From: Micromonospora rhizosphaerae
GTDB taxonomy: Bacteria; Actinomycetota; Actinomycetes; Mycobacteriales; Micromonosporaceae
Assembly (NCBI RefSeq): GCF_900091465.1
Contig: NZ_FMHV01000002.1
Span: 2,728,001-2,792,000 of the forward strand
Reading direction: 5' to 3'
DNA length: 64,000 nucleotides
In this document: one piece after another, positions 34,988 to 43,199 of the stretch
Layout: the number at the start of each line of letters is the position of its first letter
Numbering within the stretch: position 1 is the first letter of the stretch
Made by a program: the position numbers and the translations under genes
The notes under the pieces: model-generated
Told to the model about the DNA's origin: nothing
Databases searched by the model: none
Seen by the model: the letters and a program-made list of their open reading frames with translations, nothing else

Positions 34988-35220
34988 GGCTTCGGTTCCT
35001 CCTGCAGGTCTCACCGCGATAGACGGGGTACCGGTCGGGCGTGTGACGACCTGGCGGTGTGTTGTCTCGCGCAGCCGGCGTCGTCCCTGGTGCCCCAGGC
35101 CCTGGTAACGGGCAAGATCAAGCTCGACCGGCTTCACCCCAGGTTCGGGGACGCAATGGCATCGCCCTTCGACGACGAACCGGCGACCGGTCTGTAGTAG
35201 CAGCCCTACCCCTGCGTGAG
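34988..35220. other. Intergenic region
   Basis: No gene recognised; includes the promoter of the epimerase-like gene. Confidence 0.4.
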
Positions 35221-35333
35221 TCAGACGGCGTTGGGCGGCGAAGTGGGGCGCAGGGTCATGAGCTCACCGAGCAGCTGGGCGTTGTCGGCGCGCAGTTAGG
35301 CGTTCTCGGCACGTAGCTTGGCCAGGGCTTTGA
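35221..35333 (-). pseudogene. Coiled-coil fragment with internal stop
   Basis: The minus-strand frame ending at the TGA 35221-35223 reads IKALAKLRAENA, a stop (TAA), then LRADNAQLLGELMTLRPTSP and PNAV. The heptad-rich ALAKLRAENxxLRADNAQL pattern resembles the C-terminus of small accessory proteins encoded with recombinase trios (DUF6262-like). Only about 37 codons remain. Confidence 0.4.
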
Positions 35334-35463
35334 TGGGACATCGAGCTTGACTGCTGCCGCCGTGAGACGCGGCTCAACCCGTGATCATCACGCTGCACGC
35401 GGTCCGCGTCCAGTCCGTCTGCCACGTCCCGCTGGTGGTGGGGTCGCCGCCCTCAGTTCCGCT

Positions 35464-36798
35464 TCAACGTCTGACGGCTCCCGAATCGGTGGGAACGTCA
35501 GGATGGTGCTGCCGGTCTTTCGCAGGGCTCGCCAGGGATGGATCGCCGCCGATTGCGAGCGGTTGGCGGGACAAGATGGTGAGCCCGGCGGCTACTACGC
35601 CGAGGGCGATGGTCGCTGCAGCGCACAGCAACAGCGTTTGGCGGGCGCCGATGCCGGTCGTCAGAGGGCCGCCGAGCATGGTGCCCAGTGGCACCGCCAG
35701 CACGGTGACAGCGCTGTTGGCGGCCAGGGCTTGGGGGAGTTTCGTGGTGGTGGTGCTGCGTTGGAACAGCGCCATCGACGTGGACATGTACGGAGCCCAG
35801 ATGAGGCCGGCGAGGGCGAAGGCCGGTAGCGACAGGCCGACGGGCGTGTCCAGGCCTAGAGGCAGCATGGCGACGCCGAACCCGACGACGATGCCGATGG
35901 TGGTGGGCCACAGCGGCCAGCGGTGTAGGTAGCCGGTGGCGAGGCCGCCGAGGAGGGAGCCGGCACCGAACGCCGTGTAGTACAGCCCGAGGGTCGTTGC
36001 GGAGGCGTGCAGGTCCTCGGTGACGAGGACGGGCATGGCCACGTAGAACGGGCCGAAGAGAAAGAAGAACCCAAAGGTCAGCGCCAGTAGGCCGAGCAGA
36101 GATCGGTTGTGGCGGATGATCCCGAACCCGGCCGTGCTGGGCGTGACAGTCTCTGTCGGGTCTGTTCTCTTTACGGCGGGGACGGCGAGGCGGTAGGTGA
36201 GGGCCAGGACGGCGAAGGTCACTGCGTCGATCGCGATAACCCACACGGGACCGGCCCAGCTGATGAGGATGCCCGCCAGCGGGGGACCGATGATGGTGGC
36301 AGCGTCGCCGATGATGGCGAGCATCGCGTTGGCCGGCAGGTGGTGTCGTTGGGGCAGGAGTTCGGTTACCAAGGTGAAGCGCCCGGCGGAACCCCACGAG
36401 CGCAGCAGCGAGGCCGCGGCGAGCAGGGCCACGTAGAGGCCGATGCTGAGCGCACCGAAAAGGTGGGCGGCGGGGATCGCCGCGAGAGCGGCGGCCCGCA
36501 GGATGGCGTCCCAGCCGGCGAGCTGGGCGCCGCTTCGACCGATCAGAAACCGGCCGAAGATCATGGTTCCGGCGGCGCTGGGCAGGGTGTATGCCGCCAC
36601 CGCGACCGCGGTCCAGGTGCCGCGCTGGCCCGGGGGCGCGAGCTGTAAGGCAAGCCAGGTCACCGCGATCAACGCCATGCCGTCGCCGAGAGCAGACACC
36701 GCCAGTCCGGGCAGGACCCGTCGCAGCAGGGGATGGCTGACGACCGGCCAGTAGGGCGAGGAACGCGGGAAACGGAGCGGCACAGTCTCGGGCGGCAT
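35464..36798 (-). CDS. Major facilitator superfamily transporter
   Basis: 444-residue membrane carrier with twelve predicted helices in two halves, joined by a polar loop near residue 195-215 (KRTDPTETVTPSTAGF). N-terminal features: VVSHPLLRRVLPGLAVSALG, DGMALIAVTWLALQLAP; C-terminal half: GLLALTFGFFFLFGPFYVAM and GLYYTAFGAGSLLGGLATGY. The MFS_3/enterobactin-exporter-like layout suggests a proton-linked exporter, but the substrate is not evident. ATG 36798 is preferred over an in-frame GTG at 36813. The gene is followed by gene debris and not part of an operon. Confidence 0.88.
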   Translation of the reverse strand: MPPETVPLRFPRSSPYWPVVSHPLLRRVLPGLAVSALGDGMALIAVTWLALQLAPPGQRGTWTAVAVAAYTLPSAAGTMIFGRFLIGRSGAQLAGWDAILRAAALAAIPAAHLFGALSIGLYVALLAAASLLRSWGSAGRFTLVTELLPQRHHLPANAMLAIIGDAATIIGPPLAGILISWAGPVWVIAIDAVTFAVLALTYRLAVPAVKRTDPTETVTPSTAGFGIIRHNRSLLGLLALTFGFFFLFGPFYVAMPVLVTEDLHASATTLGLYYTAFGAGSLLGGLATGYLHRWPLWPTTIGIVVGFGVAMLPLGLDTPVGLSLPAFALAGLIWAPYMSTSMALFQRSTTTTKLPQALAANSAVTVLAVPLGTMLGGPLTTGIGARQTLLLCAAATIALGVVAAGLTILSRQPLAIGGDPSLASPAKDRQHHPDVPTDSGAVRR

Positions 36799-37077
36799 GT
36801 TGCCACCCGACACGACACAGGTCGCTCAAATCAACGAAAATCGCCTGAGGGCAGAAGGTTGAGCCTCGCCCAGCCGCGTACGTGCTGGGATCCTGGAGCT
36901 GATCCGCCGCGACCCGGTCGAACTCGACCAGGTCGGCCCCGCGGTGGACGACGTCGACCGCCGAGTCGCCGCCGAGAACCGAGCGGGCCAGGGGCCGGGT
37001 TCGGCGGGGACGTCCGGGCGGTGTGACATCCATCGCCCGTGGGAAGGTCCGGGTGAGCCTGAGGCGTTGTCCGGCAC
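36799..37077. other. Divergent promoter region with gene debris
   Basis: Plus-strand reading gives ILELIRRDPVELDQVGPAVD followed by DVDRRVAAENRA at about 36890-36980, a coding-like end without a recognised family. The rest is spacer between the MFS and monooxygenase genes. Confidence 0.3.
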
Positions 37078-38130
37078 ATGCCGGAGACGGATGTGGTGGT
37101 TATCGGGGCCGGACAGGCGGGGCTGTCCAGCGCGTACCACCTGCGCTCCTCCGGTCTTGACTTCGCCGTCCTGGACGCCAACCCGGCACCCGGCGGCGCC
37201 TGGCAGCACCGGTGGCCGACGCTGCGCATGGCGACCGTGCACGGGATCTTCGACCTGCCCGGCATGCACTTCACGCCTCCGCCGCCGGACGAACCAGCCG
37301 CCGACGCCCTGCCGGCCTATTTCGCCGCCTTTGAGAGGGAATTCGGTATCGACGTGCAGCGGCCGGTCGCCGTCACGGCCGTCCGGAACGCCCGCGACGG
37401 ACGACTGCTCGTCGAATCCGGCAACAGCACTTGGACCACCCGGGCACTGATCAACGCCACTGGAACGTGGACCCGGCCGTTCGTGCCGTACTACCCGGGA
37501 CAGGAAACGTTCCGCGGGCGGCAGCTGCACACCGCCCACTACCGGGGGCCGGCGGAGTTCGCCGGGAAGCGGGTGGTTGTCGTCGGGGGCGGAGCGTCGG
37601 CCGTGCAGCTCCTGGTCGAGATCGCCGACGTCGCGGCGTCGACGACCTGGGTCACCCGCCGGCCGCCGGTGTTCCGGGACGGGCCGTTCACGCCGGACTA
37701 CGGACGCGAGGTGGTCGCCAAGGTGGAGGCACGGGTACGGGCCGGCCTGCCCCCGGGAAGCATCGCCAGCGCGAGCGAGCTGGCGTGGACGCCGCAGCTG
37801 CTCGAGGCCCGGGAACGCGGGCTCCTCCTCCGCCGGCCGATGTTCGACCGGATCGTCCCCGACGGCGTTCAGTGGCGCGACGGTACGGCACAGGACGTGG
37901 ACGTCATCTTCTGGTGCACCGGCTTCCGGTCGGCGCTCGACCACCTGGCCCCGCTGCGGCTGCGGGGGCCCCGCGGCGGCATCGTCGTGGACGGCACTCG
38001 GGTGGTCGCCGACCCCCGGATCCACCTGGTCGGCTACGGGCCGTCCGCGAGCACAGTCGGCGCGAACCGCGCCGGGCGGGCAGCGGTCCGCGAGCTGCGC
38101 GCGCTTCTGGCGGCGCCCGCCCCGGTCTGA
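37078..38130 (+). CDS. FAD-dependent NAD(P)-binding monooxygenase-like oxidoreductase
   Basis: 350-residue flavoprotein. FAD site VVVIGAGQAGLSSAYHLRSS (about 6-25); GGAWQHRWPTLRMATVHGIF; a second nucleotide site KRVVVVGGGASAVQLLVEIA (about 164-183) for NAD(P)H; and VIFWCTGFRSALDHLAPLRL then IHLVGYGPSASTVGANRAG near the end. The layout is that of the flavin-containing monooxygenase / TrkA-like NAD(P)-binding group of actinomycetes. ATG 37078. It probably oxidises a small nucleophilic or carbonyl compound; the substrate is open. It stands alone between the MFS gene and the TAXI gene. Confidence 0.88.
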   Translation: MPETDVVVIGAGQAGLSSAYHLRSSGLDFAVLDANPAPGGAWQHRWPTLRMATVHGIFDLPGMHFTPPPPDEPAADALPAYFAAFEREFGIDVQRPVAVTAVRNARDGRLLVESGNSTWTTRALINATGTWTRPFVPYYPGQETFRGRQLHTAHYRGPAEFAGKRVVVVGGGASAVQLLVEIADVAASTTWVTRRPPVFRDGPFTPDYGREVVAKVEARVRAGLPPGSIASASELAWTPQLLEARERGLLLRRPMFDRIVPDGVQWRDGTAQDVDVIFWCTGFRSALDHLAPLRLRGPRGGIVVDGTRVVADPRIHLVGYGPSASTVGANRAGRAAVRELRALLAAPAPV

Positions 38131-38347
38131 CGCATGAGGGGTCTTCCGTTGCCGGTTCCTTCTGGTTGACGTCGGAGGCGTGCGGGCGTGATATGACTGC
38201 TTCAGCCTGGTTAAAATCCCGGCAGAACAGGCGAGTCTATGACGACCGGCAGGGCGGGCGGGCTGTTGCGCAGGCGCCGAGATCCCCGGGCAACTTACCT
38301 TGAAATATGCCGCCCTGCACCGCATCGGCCGTCCGTATCATCTCGGC

Positions 38348-39307
38348 ATGGTGCTGAACCTGGAGGTACGGTTCAGCCGGCGGGCGGTGCTCCTGGCCGC
38401 CGGAGGGCTGCTCGTCGGTTGCTCCGAGCAGCCCGAGGGCGACAAGGTCCACCTGCGACTGGCCACCGGGCCGGCGGGGGCGGTATACCGGCGTATCGGC
38501 GGTGCGCTGGCCGAACACATCTCCGAGCAGGTGCCGGGTGCCACGGTGACCACCGTGCCGAGCGGGGCGTCCACCGACAACATCCGGATGCTGCGGGCCG
38601 GCGAGGTGCACCTTGGGCTGACCAGCCTGGACGCGCTGATCACGACCGACGGCAGCGCGCCCGAGGGGCTCTCGGCGATATGCCGGCTCTACGACAGTCA
38701 CCTGCATCTCGTGGTCATGGCCGGTTCAGCGATCGACGAGTTCCGAGACCTCGAGGGCAAGCGCGTATCCCTCGGTGCCCGCGATTCGGGCACAGAGTTC
38801 ACGTCGCTGCGGGTTCTAAAGCTCGGCCGGGTGAACGCCGACGGTCGGTACCTCAGCCAGGCCGAATCGGCGGCGGCACTGCGCGGCGGCGAGATCGACG
38901 CGATGTTCTCCCTGACCGGCGTCCCGACGCCCGCCATCACGGAGTTGGCGCAGCGGCACCCGATCCGGCTGATCCCGTTGGACGCACAGGCAGATGCGCT
39001 CTTCACGGCGTACCCAGGTCCCTACACTCCGGCCATGATCCCCGCGACTGCCTACGCCGGCGTCCCGGCCACCCGCACCGTCGCTGTGCCGAACGTGCTT
39101 CTCGTGCGCAACGACCTGCCCGATGACCTGGTCTACGCCATCACCGACACAATCTTCACGCACACCGGTACGATCACCTCCGCCAGCCGCGACGATGCCG
39201 AAGCCGTTCCCGAAGCGTGGCAGATCAACGTGCGTACCGGGATCTCCACCGCATCGGTCCCGCTCCATCCGGGCGCGGCCGCCTGGTTCCGCGACCGCAA
39301 GCGCTGA
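38348..39307 (+). CDS. TAXI-family substrate-binding lipoprotein
   Basis: 319-residue extracytoplasmic binding protein of the TRAP-associated (TAXI) type. ATG 38348 opens a twin-Arg signal (FSRRAVLL) ending in lipobox GLLVGC with Cys25. The binding fold shows LRLATGPAGAVYRRIGGALA, ATVTTVPSGASTDNIRMLRA, VHLGLTSLDALI, GKRVSLGARDSGTEFTSLRV and RGGEIDAMFSLTGVPTPAI. TAXI proteins normally serve TRAP permeases, but no TRAP permease gene is seen; the next genes are a two-component system and a tricarboxylate-type transporter. It may hand ligand to the sensor kinase. It converges with the kinase gene (38-base gap). Confidence 0.9.
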   Translation: MVLNLEVRFSRRAVLLAAGGLLVGCSEQPEGDKVHLRLATGPAGAVYRRIGGALAEHISEQVPGATVTTVPSGASTDNIRMLRAGEVHLGLTSLDALITTDGSAPEGLSAICRLYDSHLHLVVMAGSAIDEFRDLEGKRVSLGARDSGTEFTSLRVLKLGRVNADGRYLSQAESAAALRGGEIDAMFSLTGVPTPAITELAQRHPIRLIPLDAQADALFTAYPGPYTPAMIPATAYAGVPATRTVAVPNVLLVRNDLPDDLVYAITDTIFTHTGTITSASRDDAEAVPEAWQINVRTGISTASVPLHPGAAAWFRDRKR

Positions 39308-39345
39308 CCCGAGACAGCGACAGGCCGGCGACGGAGCCCGGGTCC

Positions 39346-40827
39346 TCAGACCGGCGACGGAGCCGGGGCATCGGACGACGACGCCACCCGCGGAACGACC
39401 GGCAACGCAACCACCGCGGCGAATCCGTGCCCGGACCCGTCCGGACGCGGCAGGCCCTCCTCCAGCCGCAGCTCGCCCCCGGCCGCCCCGACCAGGTCGG
39501 CGCAGATCGCCAGTCCCAGGCCGGTCCCGGCCACGTTCTGGTGCCGCGGCGACCGCCAGAACCGCCGTAGCGCCTGGGCCCGCTCGGAAACGTCGATGCC
39601 CTGGCCGTCGTCACGGACAGCGATCGTGACTACGCCTTCGGCCGCGGAGGCGTTGCCGTGTCCGGCGCCCGCACCACCGGGGACGACTCGGGCGGTCACC
39701 TCCACCACCTGCGCGTCCGACAGCCGTAACGCGTTGCTGATCAGCTCGTCCAGGATGCTGCCCAGTCCGCCCGGCGGCTCCAGCAACCGCAGCCCCGGCG
39801 GCACGTCGACCGCCAGTGTCTGCCCCGCCGTCGCCGTCAACGCCCGCCACCGGTCCACCCGGGTCGCCAGCACCGCGTCGAGATCCACCGGTGACGCCGT
39901 CCGCATGCTCTCCATCCGCGCACTGGCCTGCAGCGAGTTCAGCATCCGCTGCATCGCCTTCAGCTCGTCGACGGCGACGTCGTACACCTGCCGCCCGTTG
40001 CCGTCCGGACGCAGATGCGGTTCCAGACTCTCCACGGCGAGCCGGAGGCTGGTCAGCGGATTGCGTAACTGATGCGACGCGTCGGACACGAACGCCCGCT
40101 GCCGCTGCACGGCGTTCTCGACCGCGTCCATCATGGTGTTGAACGACTCCGCCAGCCGCCGCAGCTCGACCGGGCCGGCCTCGGCGTCGGCCCGGATTGT
40201 GAGGTCGCCCTGTGAGATCCGCGAGCTCGCCGCGTCCAGCTCCCGCACCGGCCGCAGCACCCACGCCGATACCGGCCAGGCGACGGCCACCAGCGCGATC
40301 AACGGCAGCAGCCCGAGCCCGGCGAGCTGGGCCCATCGCACGAGGATGCGATCGCGCGTCGTCGACAGGTCGGAAATCGTCACGACGGCGCCGACGACCT
40401 CGCTGTCCCGGCCCACCGGCTCCGCGACCACGAGTGCGGAGTCGTCCCACGGCGCCCATTCCCCGGACGGTTCGGACCTCGCTCCGGCCAGCGCCGCGGT
40501 CACGATCCGGGGCAACGCCGGCTCGGCCCGCGCCGCCTCCTGGTACGCACCGGCTGGTCCGAGCAGCACCGTGCCCGACTTGTCGATCACCGCGACCGGG
40601 ATGCCGTACAGCTTGTGGTAGCGCGCCAGCTCCTGGTGGAGCGCCTCGGTCCGCCCGGTTGACAGCGCGGTCTCGGCCAGCGACGCGAACCGGCCGACGT
40701 CGTTGAGCCGGTCGACGTAGGTCTCCTGCATCTCCCGCTCGGCCACGGTGACGCTGAGCGGCACCCCGAGTGCCGCGACGAGCAGCACCGCGAGGGGCAC
40801 CAGGACGACGAGCAGGCGACGGTGCAT
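39346..40827 (-). CDS. Sensor histidine kinase (TctE-like)
   Basis: 493-residue membrane kinase. One helix at about 5-28, an extracytoplasmic sensor domain (about 30-160) and a second helix (about 163-190) lead to HAMP (LRPVRELDAASSRISQGDLT) and HisKA with the phospho-acceptor H252 in SDASHQLRNPLTSLRLA. The HATPase domain has DELISNALRLSDAQ (N box), DDGQGIDVSE (G1) and GTGLGLAICADLVGAAGG (G2). The adjacent response regulator gene ends 6 bases upstream, so they are one operon. By homology to TctE/BctE kinases it should sense a carboxylate ligand, alone or through a binding protein such as the TAXI or TctC product. Confidence 0.93.
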   Translation of the reverse strand: MHRRLLVVLVPLAVLLVAALGVPLSVTVAEREMQETYVDRLNDVGRFASLAETALSTGRTEALHQELARYHKLYGIPVAVIDKSGTVLLGPAGAYQEAARAEPALPRIVTAALAGARSEPSGEWAPWDDSALVVAEPVGRDSEVVGAVVTISDLSTTRDRILVRWAQLAGLGLLPLIALVAVAWPVSAWVLRPVRELDAASSRISQGDLTIRADAEAGPVELRRLAESFNTMMDAVENAVQRQRAFVSDASHQLRNPLTSLRLAVESLEPHLRPDGNGRQVYDVAVDELKAMQRMLNSLQASARMESMRTASPVDLDAVLATRVDRWRALTATAGQTLAVDVPPGLRLLEPPGGLGSILDELISNALRLSDAQVVEVTARVVPGGAGAGHGNASAAEGVVTIAVRDDGQGIDVSERAQALRRFWRSPRHQNVAGTGLGLAICADLVGAAGGELRLEEGLPRPDGSGHGFAAVVALPVVPRVASSSDAPAPSPV

Positions 40828-40833
40828 GGCGCG

Positions 40834-41517
40834 TCAGCCGATCAGCTCCGGCTGGTCGGCCAGGAGCCGATAGCCGACCCCGTGGACCGTGCGGATGAGC
40901 ACGGCCGGCCCGAGCTTGTGCCGCAACGCCGCGATGTGGGTGTCCAGGGTGCGACTCGAGGACTCCCAGGTCGCGCCCCAGATCTGGTCGAGGATGACGT
41001 CGCGGCTCACCACGTTCGGCGCCCGACGGGCCAGCAGCAGGAGCAGTTCGAACTCCTTGCGGGTCAGCGTCACGGGCGTGCCGTCGACGGTGACCTCGCG
41101 GGTGCCGACGCCGATCCGCATCGGGCCGAGGACTAGCGGCTGGTCCGGGTGGCTCAGGGCACGAGCCACCCGGGTGCGCCGCAGGACGGCGTCGATCCGG
41201 GCCAGCAACTCCGGGATGCCGAACGGCTTCACGATGTAGTCGTCGGCGCCGGCGCGCAAGCCACGGACCCGCTCGTGCTCCTCCGATCGCGCTGTCACGG
41301 CGATGACGGCGGTCTCCGGGCGGTCACGCAGCTTGCGGATCACGTCGAGTCCGTCGCCGTCGGGCAGACCGAGGTCGACGAGGACCACATCGGACGGGGC
41401 GGCACGCACGGCCTCCGCGGCGGTGGCGATGCGGTGGACCTCGAAGCCCGCCTGGGCCAGGACGGTCACCAGACCCCGCGCCACGCGGTCGTCATCCTCG
41501 ATGACGGTGATCCGCAT
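40834..41517 (-). CDS. OmpR-type response regulator (TctD-like)
   Basis: 227-residue regulator. The receiver domain has the acidic pair in IEDDDRVARGL, phospho-acceptor D48 in VVLVDLGLPDGDG, Thr/Ala in VIAVTARSEEHE and Lys in YIVKPFG. The winged helix shows TLTRKEFELLLLLARRAPNV, SSSRTLDTHIAALRHKLG and IRTVHGVGYRLL. ATG 41517 is chosen because it gives a standard MRITVIEDDD start; the frame remains open upstream through the promoter. Upstream are two 18-bp direct repeats spaced by 30 bases, its likely binding sites, shared with the divergent tctCBA operon. Confidence 0.95.
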   Translation of the reverse strand: MRITVIEDDDRVARGLVTVLAQAGFEVHRIATAAEAVRAAPSDVVLVDLGLPDGDGLDVIRKLRDRPETAVIAVTARSEEHERVRGLRAGADDYIVKPFGIPELLARIDAVLRRTRVARALSHPDQPLVLGPMRIGVGTREVTVDGTPVTLTRKEFELLLLLARRAPNVVSRDVILDQIWGATWESSSRTLDTHIAALRHKLGPAVLIRTVHGVGYRLLADQPELIG

Positions 41518-41566
41518 ACCGGCGAATTGTACGGCCCGGATCGACGCTCGTGTCAGCCCTCCAGTT

Positions 41567-41614
41567 CTTGGGATTCCTCTGACATCCGGCGTATTCCTTG
41601 GGATTCCTCTGACA
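41567..41614. promoter_or_regulatory. Direct repeats, probable response-regulator operator
   Basis: CTTGGGATTCCTCTGACA occurs at 41567-41584 and again, identical, at 41597-41614. The period is exactly 30 bases (about three helical turns), so dimers on both would face the same side. They lie 50-97 bases upstream of the regulator ATG (41517) and 80-127 before tctC (41694). Confidence 0.75.
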
Positions 41615-41693
41615 CCATCCGCGTCCCTGCCAGCCGAGACTGAGGCCGCGCACTCACCGACGAATGCGCATGCGCTGACGAGGAGGCCCCGAT

Positions 41694-42716
41694 ATGACAA
41701 CGACCAGGCACCGGGCCGCCGCGCGGATGATCGCCGCGATCGGCGCCGTTTCGCTCCTGGCCGCCTGTTCCGGCAATGGTGGCGGCGGTGGCAGCGGAGG
41801 CGACGCCGGGAACTACCCGGAGCAGAACATCACGTTCGTCGTGCCCTTCAGCGCCGGCGGCCCGACGGACACCGTCACCCGCATGATCGCCGAGCCGATG
41901 GCCGCGAAGCTGGGCGCCAAGATAGTCGTACAGAACGTCGAGGGAGCGGGCGGCACGGTCGGCGCCGGCGAGGTCGCGCGGGCCGAGCCCGACGGCTACA
42001 CGGTGCTCATGCACCACATCGGCATGTCCACGGCGCCCGCACTCTACGAGAACCTGGGCTACAAGCCGCTCGAGGACTTCGAGATGATCGGCCTCGTCAC
42101 CGAGGTGCCGATGACGATCGTCGCCCGCAAGGACTTCCAGCCCGCGACGCTCCAGGACCTGGTGACCTACGTGAAGGCGAACGCCAACAAGGTCACCCTC
42201 GCCAACGCCGGCATCGGCGCCGCGTCCCACCTGTGCGGCCTGCTGTTCCAGCACGCCGCCGGTGTCAAGCTCCAGGAGGTCCCGTACGAAGGGACCGGCC
42301 CCGCGCTGACCGACCTCGTCGGCGGCCAGGTCGACTTCATGTGCGACCAGACGACCAACACCAGCGGCCAGATCGCCGGGGGCAAGGTCAAGGCGTACGC
42401 GGTCACCACCCCGGAGCGGGTGAAGAGCCTGCCCGACCTGCCCACCACGGCCGAGGCGGGGCTGCCCCAGCTCCAGGTCAGCGTCTGGCACGGCCTCTAC
42501 GCCCCGGCCGGCACGCCGCAGGACGTCGTCCAGAAGCTGTCCGAGGCGCTGAAGGTGGCACTGGCCGACCAAGGGGTGATCGACCAGATGGCCAAGCTGG
42601 GCACCGCGCCGGTCCCGGCGGAGGACGCGACCCCGCAGGCACACCGGGCGCACCTCGAGGAGCAGCTCGGCACCTGGGCGAAGATCATCGCCGACGCCGG
42701 GGTCAAGGCCTCCTGA
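41694..42716 (+). CDS. tctC: Tripartite tricarboxylate transporter substrate-binding lipoprotein
   Basis: 340-residue periplasm-like binding protein of the TctC/Bug family. The signal ends in lipobox LLAAC with Cys25, followed by a Gly/Ser linker. The core shows ITFVVPFSAGGPTDTVTRMI (Bug PFxAGGxxD motif), VQNVEGAGGTVGAGEVARAE, GIGAASHLCGLLFQHAAGV and LQEVPYEGTGPALTDLVGGQ with VDFMCDQ. The Asp of GGPTD positions the ligand's second carboxylate in the family. It binds an organic acid for the TctA-TctB permease; the exact ligand is unknown. It begins the operon with tctB and tctA, divergent from the regulator gene. Confidence 0.95.
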   Translation: MTTTRHRAAARMIAAIGAVSLLAACSGNGGGGGSGGDAGNYPEQNITFVVPFSAGGPTDTVTRMIAEPMAAKLGAKIVVQNVEGAGGTVGAGEVARAEPDGYTVLMHHIGMSTAPALYENLGYKPLEDFEMIGLVTEVPMTIVARKDFQPATLQDLVTYVKANANKVTLANAGIGAASHLCGLLFQHAAGVKLQEVPYEGTGPALTDLVGGQVDFMCDQTTNTSGQIAGGKVKAYAVTTPERVKSLPDLPTTAEAGLPQLQVSVWHGLYAPAGTPQDVVQKLSEALKVALADQGVIDQMAKLGTAPVPAEDATPQAHRAHLEEQLGTWAKIIADAGVKAS

Positions 42717-42717
42717 G

Positions 42718-43179
42718 GTGGAACGCCGGCGATCCTTTCCGGACATCCTCGCCGGAGGAATCTTCGTCCTCATCGGTGGCTCATTCGTGGTGGGGTCGCT
42801 CAGCTATGCGCTGGGCACCCCACTGCGGATGGGCCCCGGCTACTTTCCACTGCTGGTCGGCGTGATCCTGGCCGCCCTGGGCCTGGCGATCGTCATCAAG
42901 GGACTCATCGCCGGCGAGGTGATCTCATTCGGGCCGATCCCCTGGCGTGCGGTCGGCTTCGTCGTGCTCGCGCTTTTGTTCTTCGGGTTCACCGTCCGAC
43001 GCCTCGGATTCGTACCGACGTCGGCGGTGACCGCCCTCCTCACCACCCTGGCGAGCCGGCAGGTGCGGCTGCTCACGGCCGTAGCCGTGGCCGTCGCCCT
43101 GACCGTGGCCAGCGCGCTCATCTTCGTCGTCGGCCTTCAGCTGCGGATCCCGCTGTGGGGCCCGTGGCTCTCGTTCTGA
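42718..43179 (+). CDS. tctB: Tripartite tricarboxylate transporter TctB-family subunit
   Basis: 153-residue protein with four hydrophobic helices: DILAGGIFVLIGGSFVVGSL (about 9-28), PGYFPLLVGVILAALGLAIV, IPWRAVGFVVLALLFFGFTV and LTAVAVAVALTVASALIFVV. This is the usual four-helix TctB size and plan, with the GPGYFP motif. It is the small membrane subunit that pairs with TctA. GTG 42718 lies one base beyond the tctC stop; 20 bases separate it from tctA. Confidence 0.93.
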   Translation: MERRRSFPDILAGGIFVLIGGSFVVGSLSYALGTPLRMGPGYFPLLVGVILAALGLAIVIKGLIAGEVISFGPIPWRAVGFVVLALLFFGFTVRRLGFVPTSAVTALLTTLASRQVRLLTAVAVAVALTVASALIFVVGLQLRIPLWGPWLSF

Positions 43180-43199
43180 CGCGTCCTCCGGATTGAGGT

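Noticed and set aside
37431..38303. Second long plus-strand frame inside the monooxygenase gene
   Set aside because: Wrong-frame shadow; Arg/Gly-rich and no homology.
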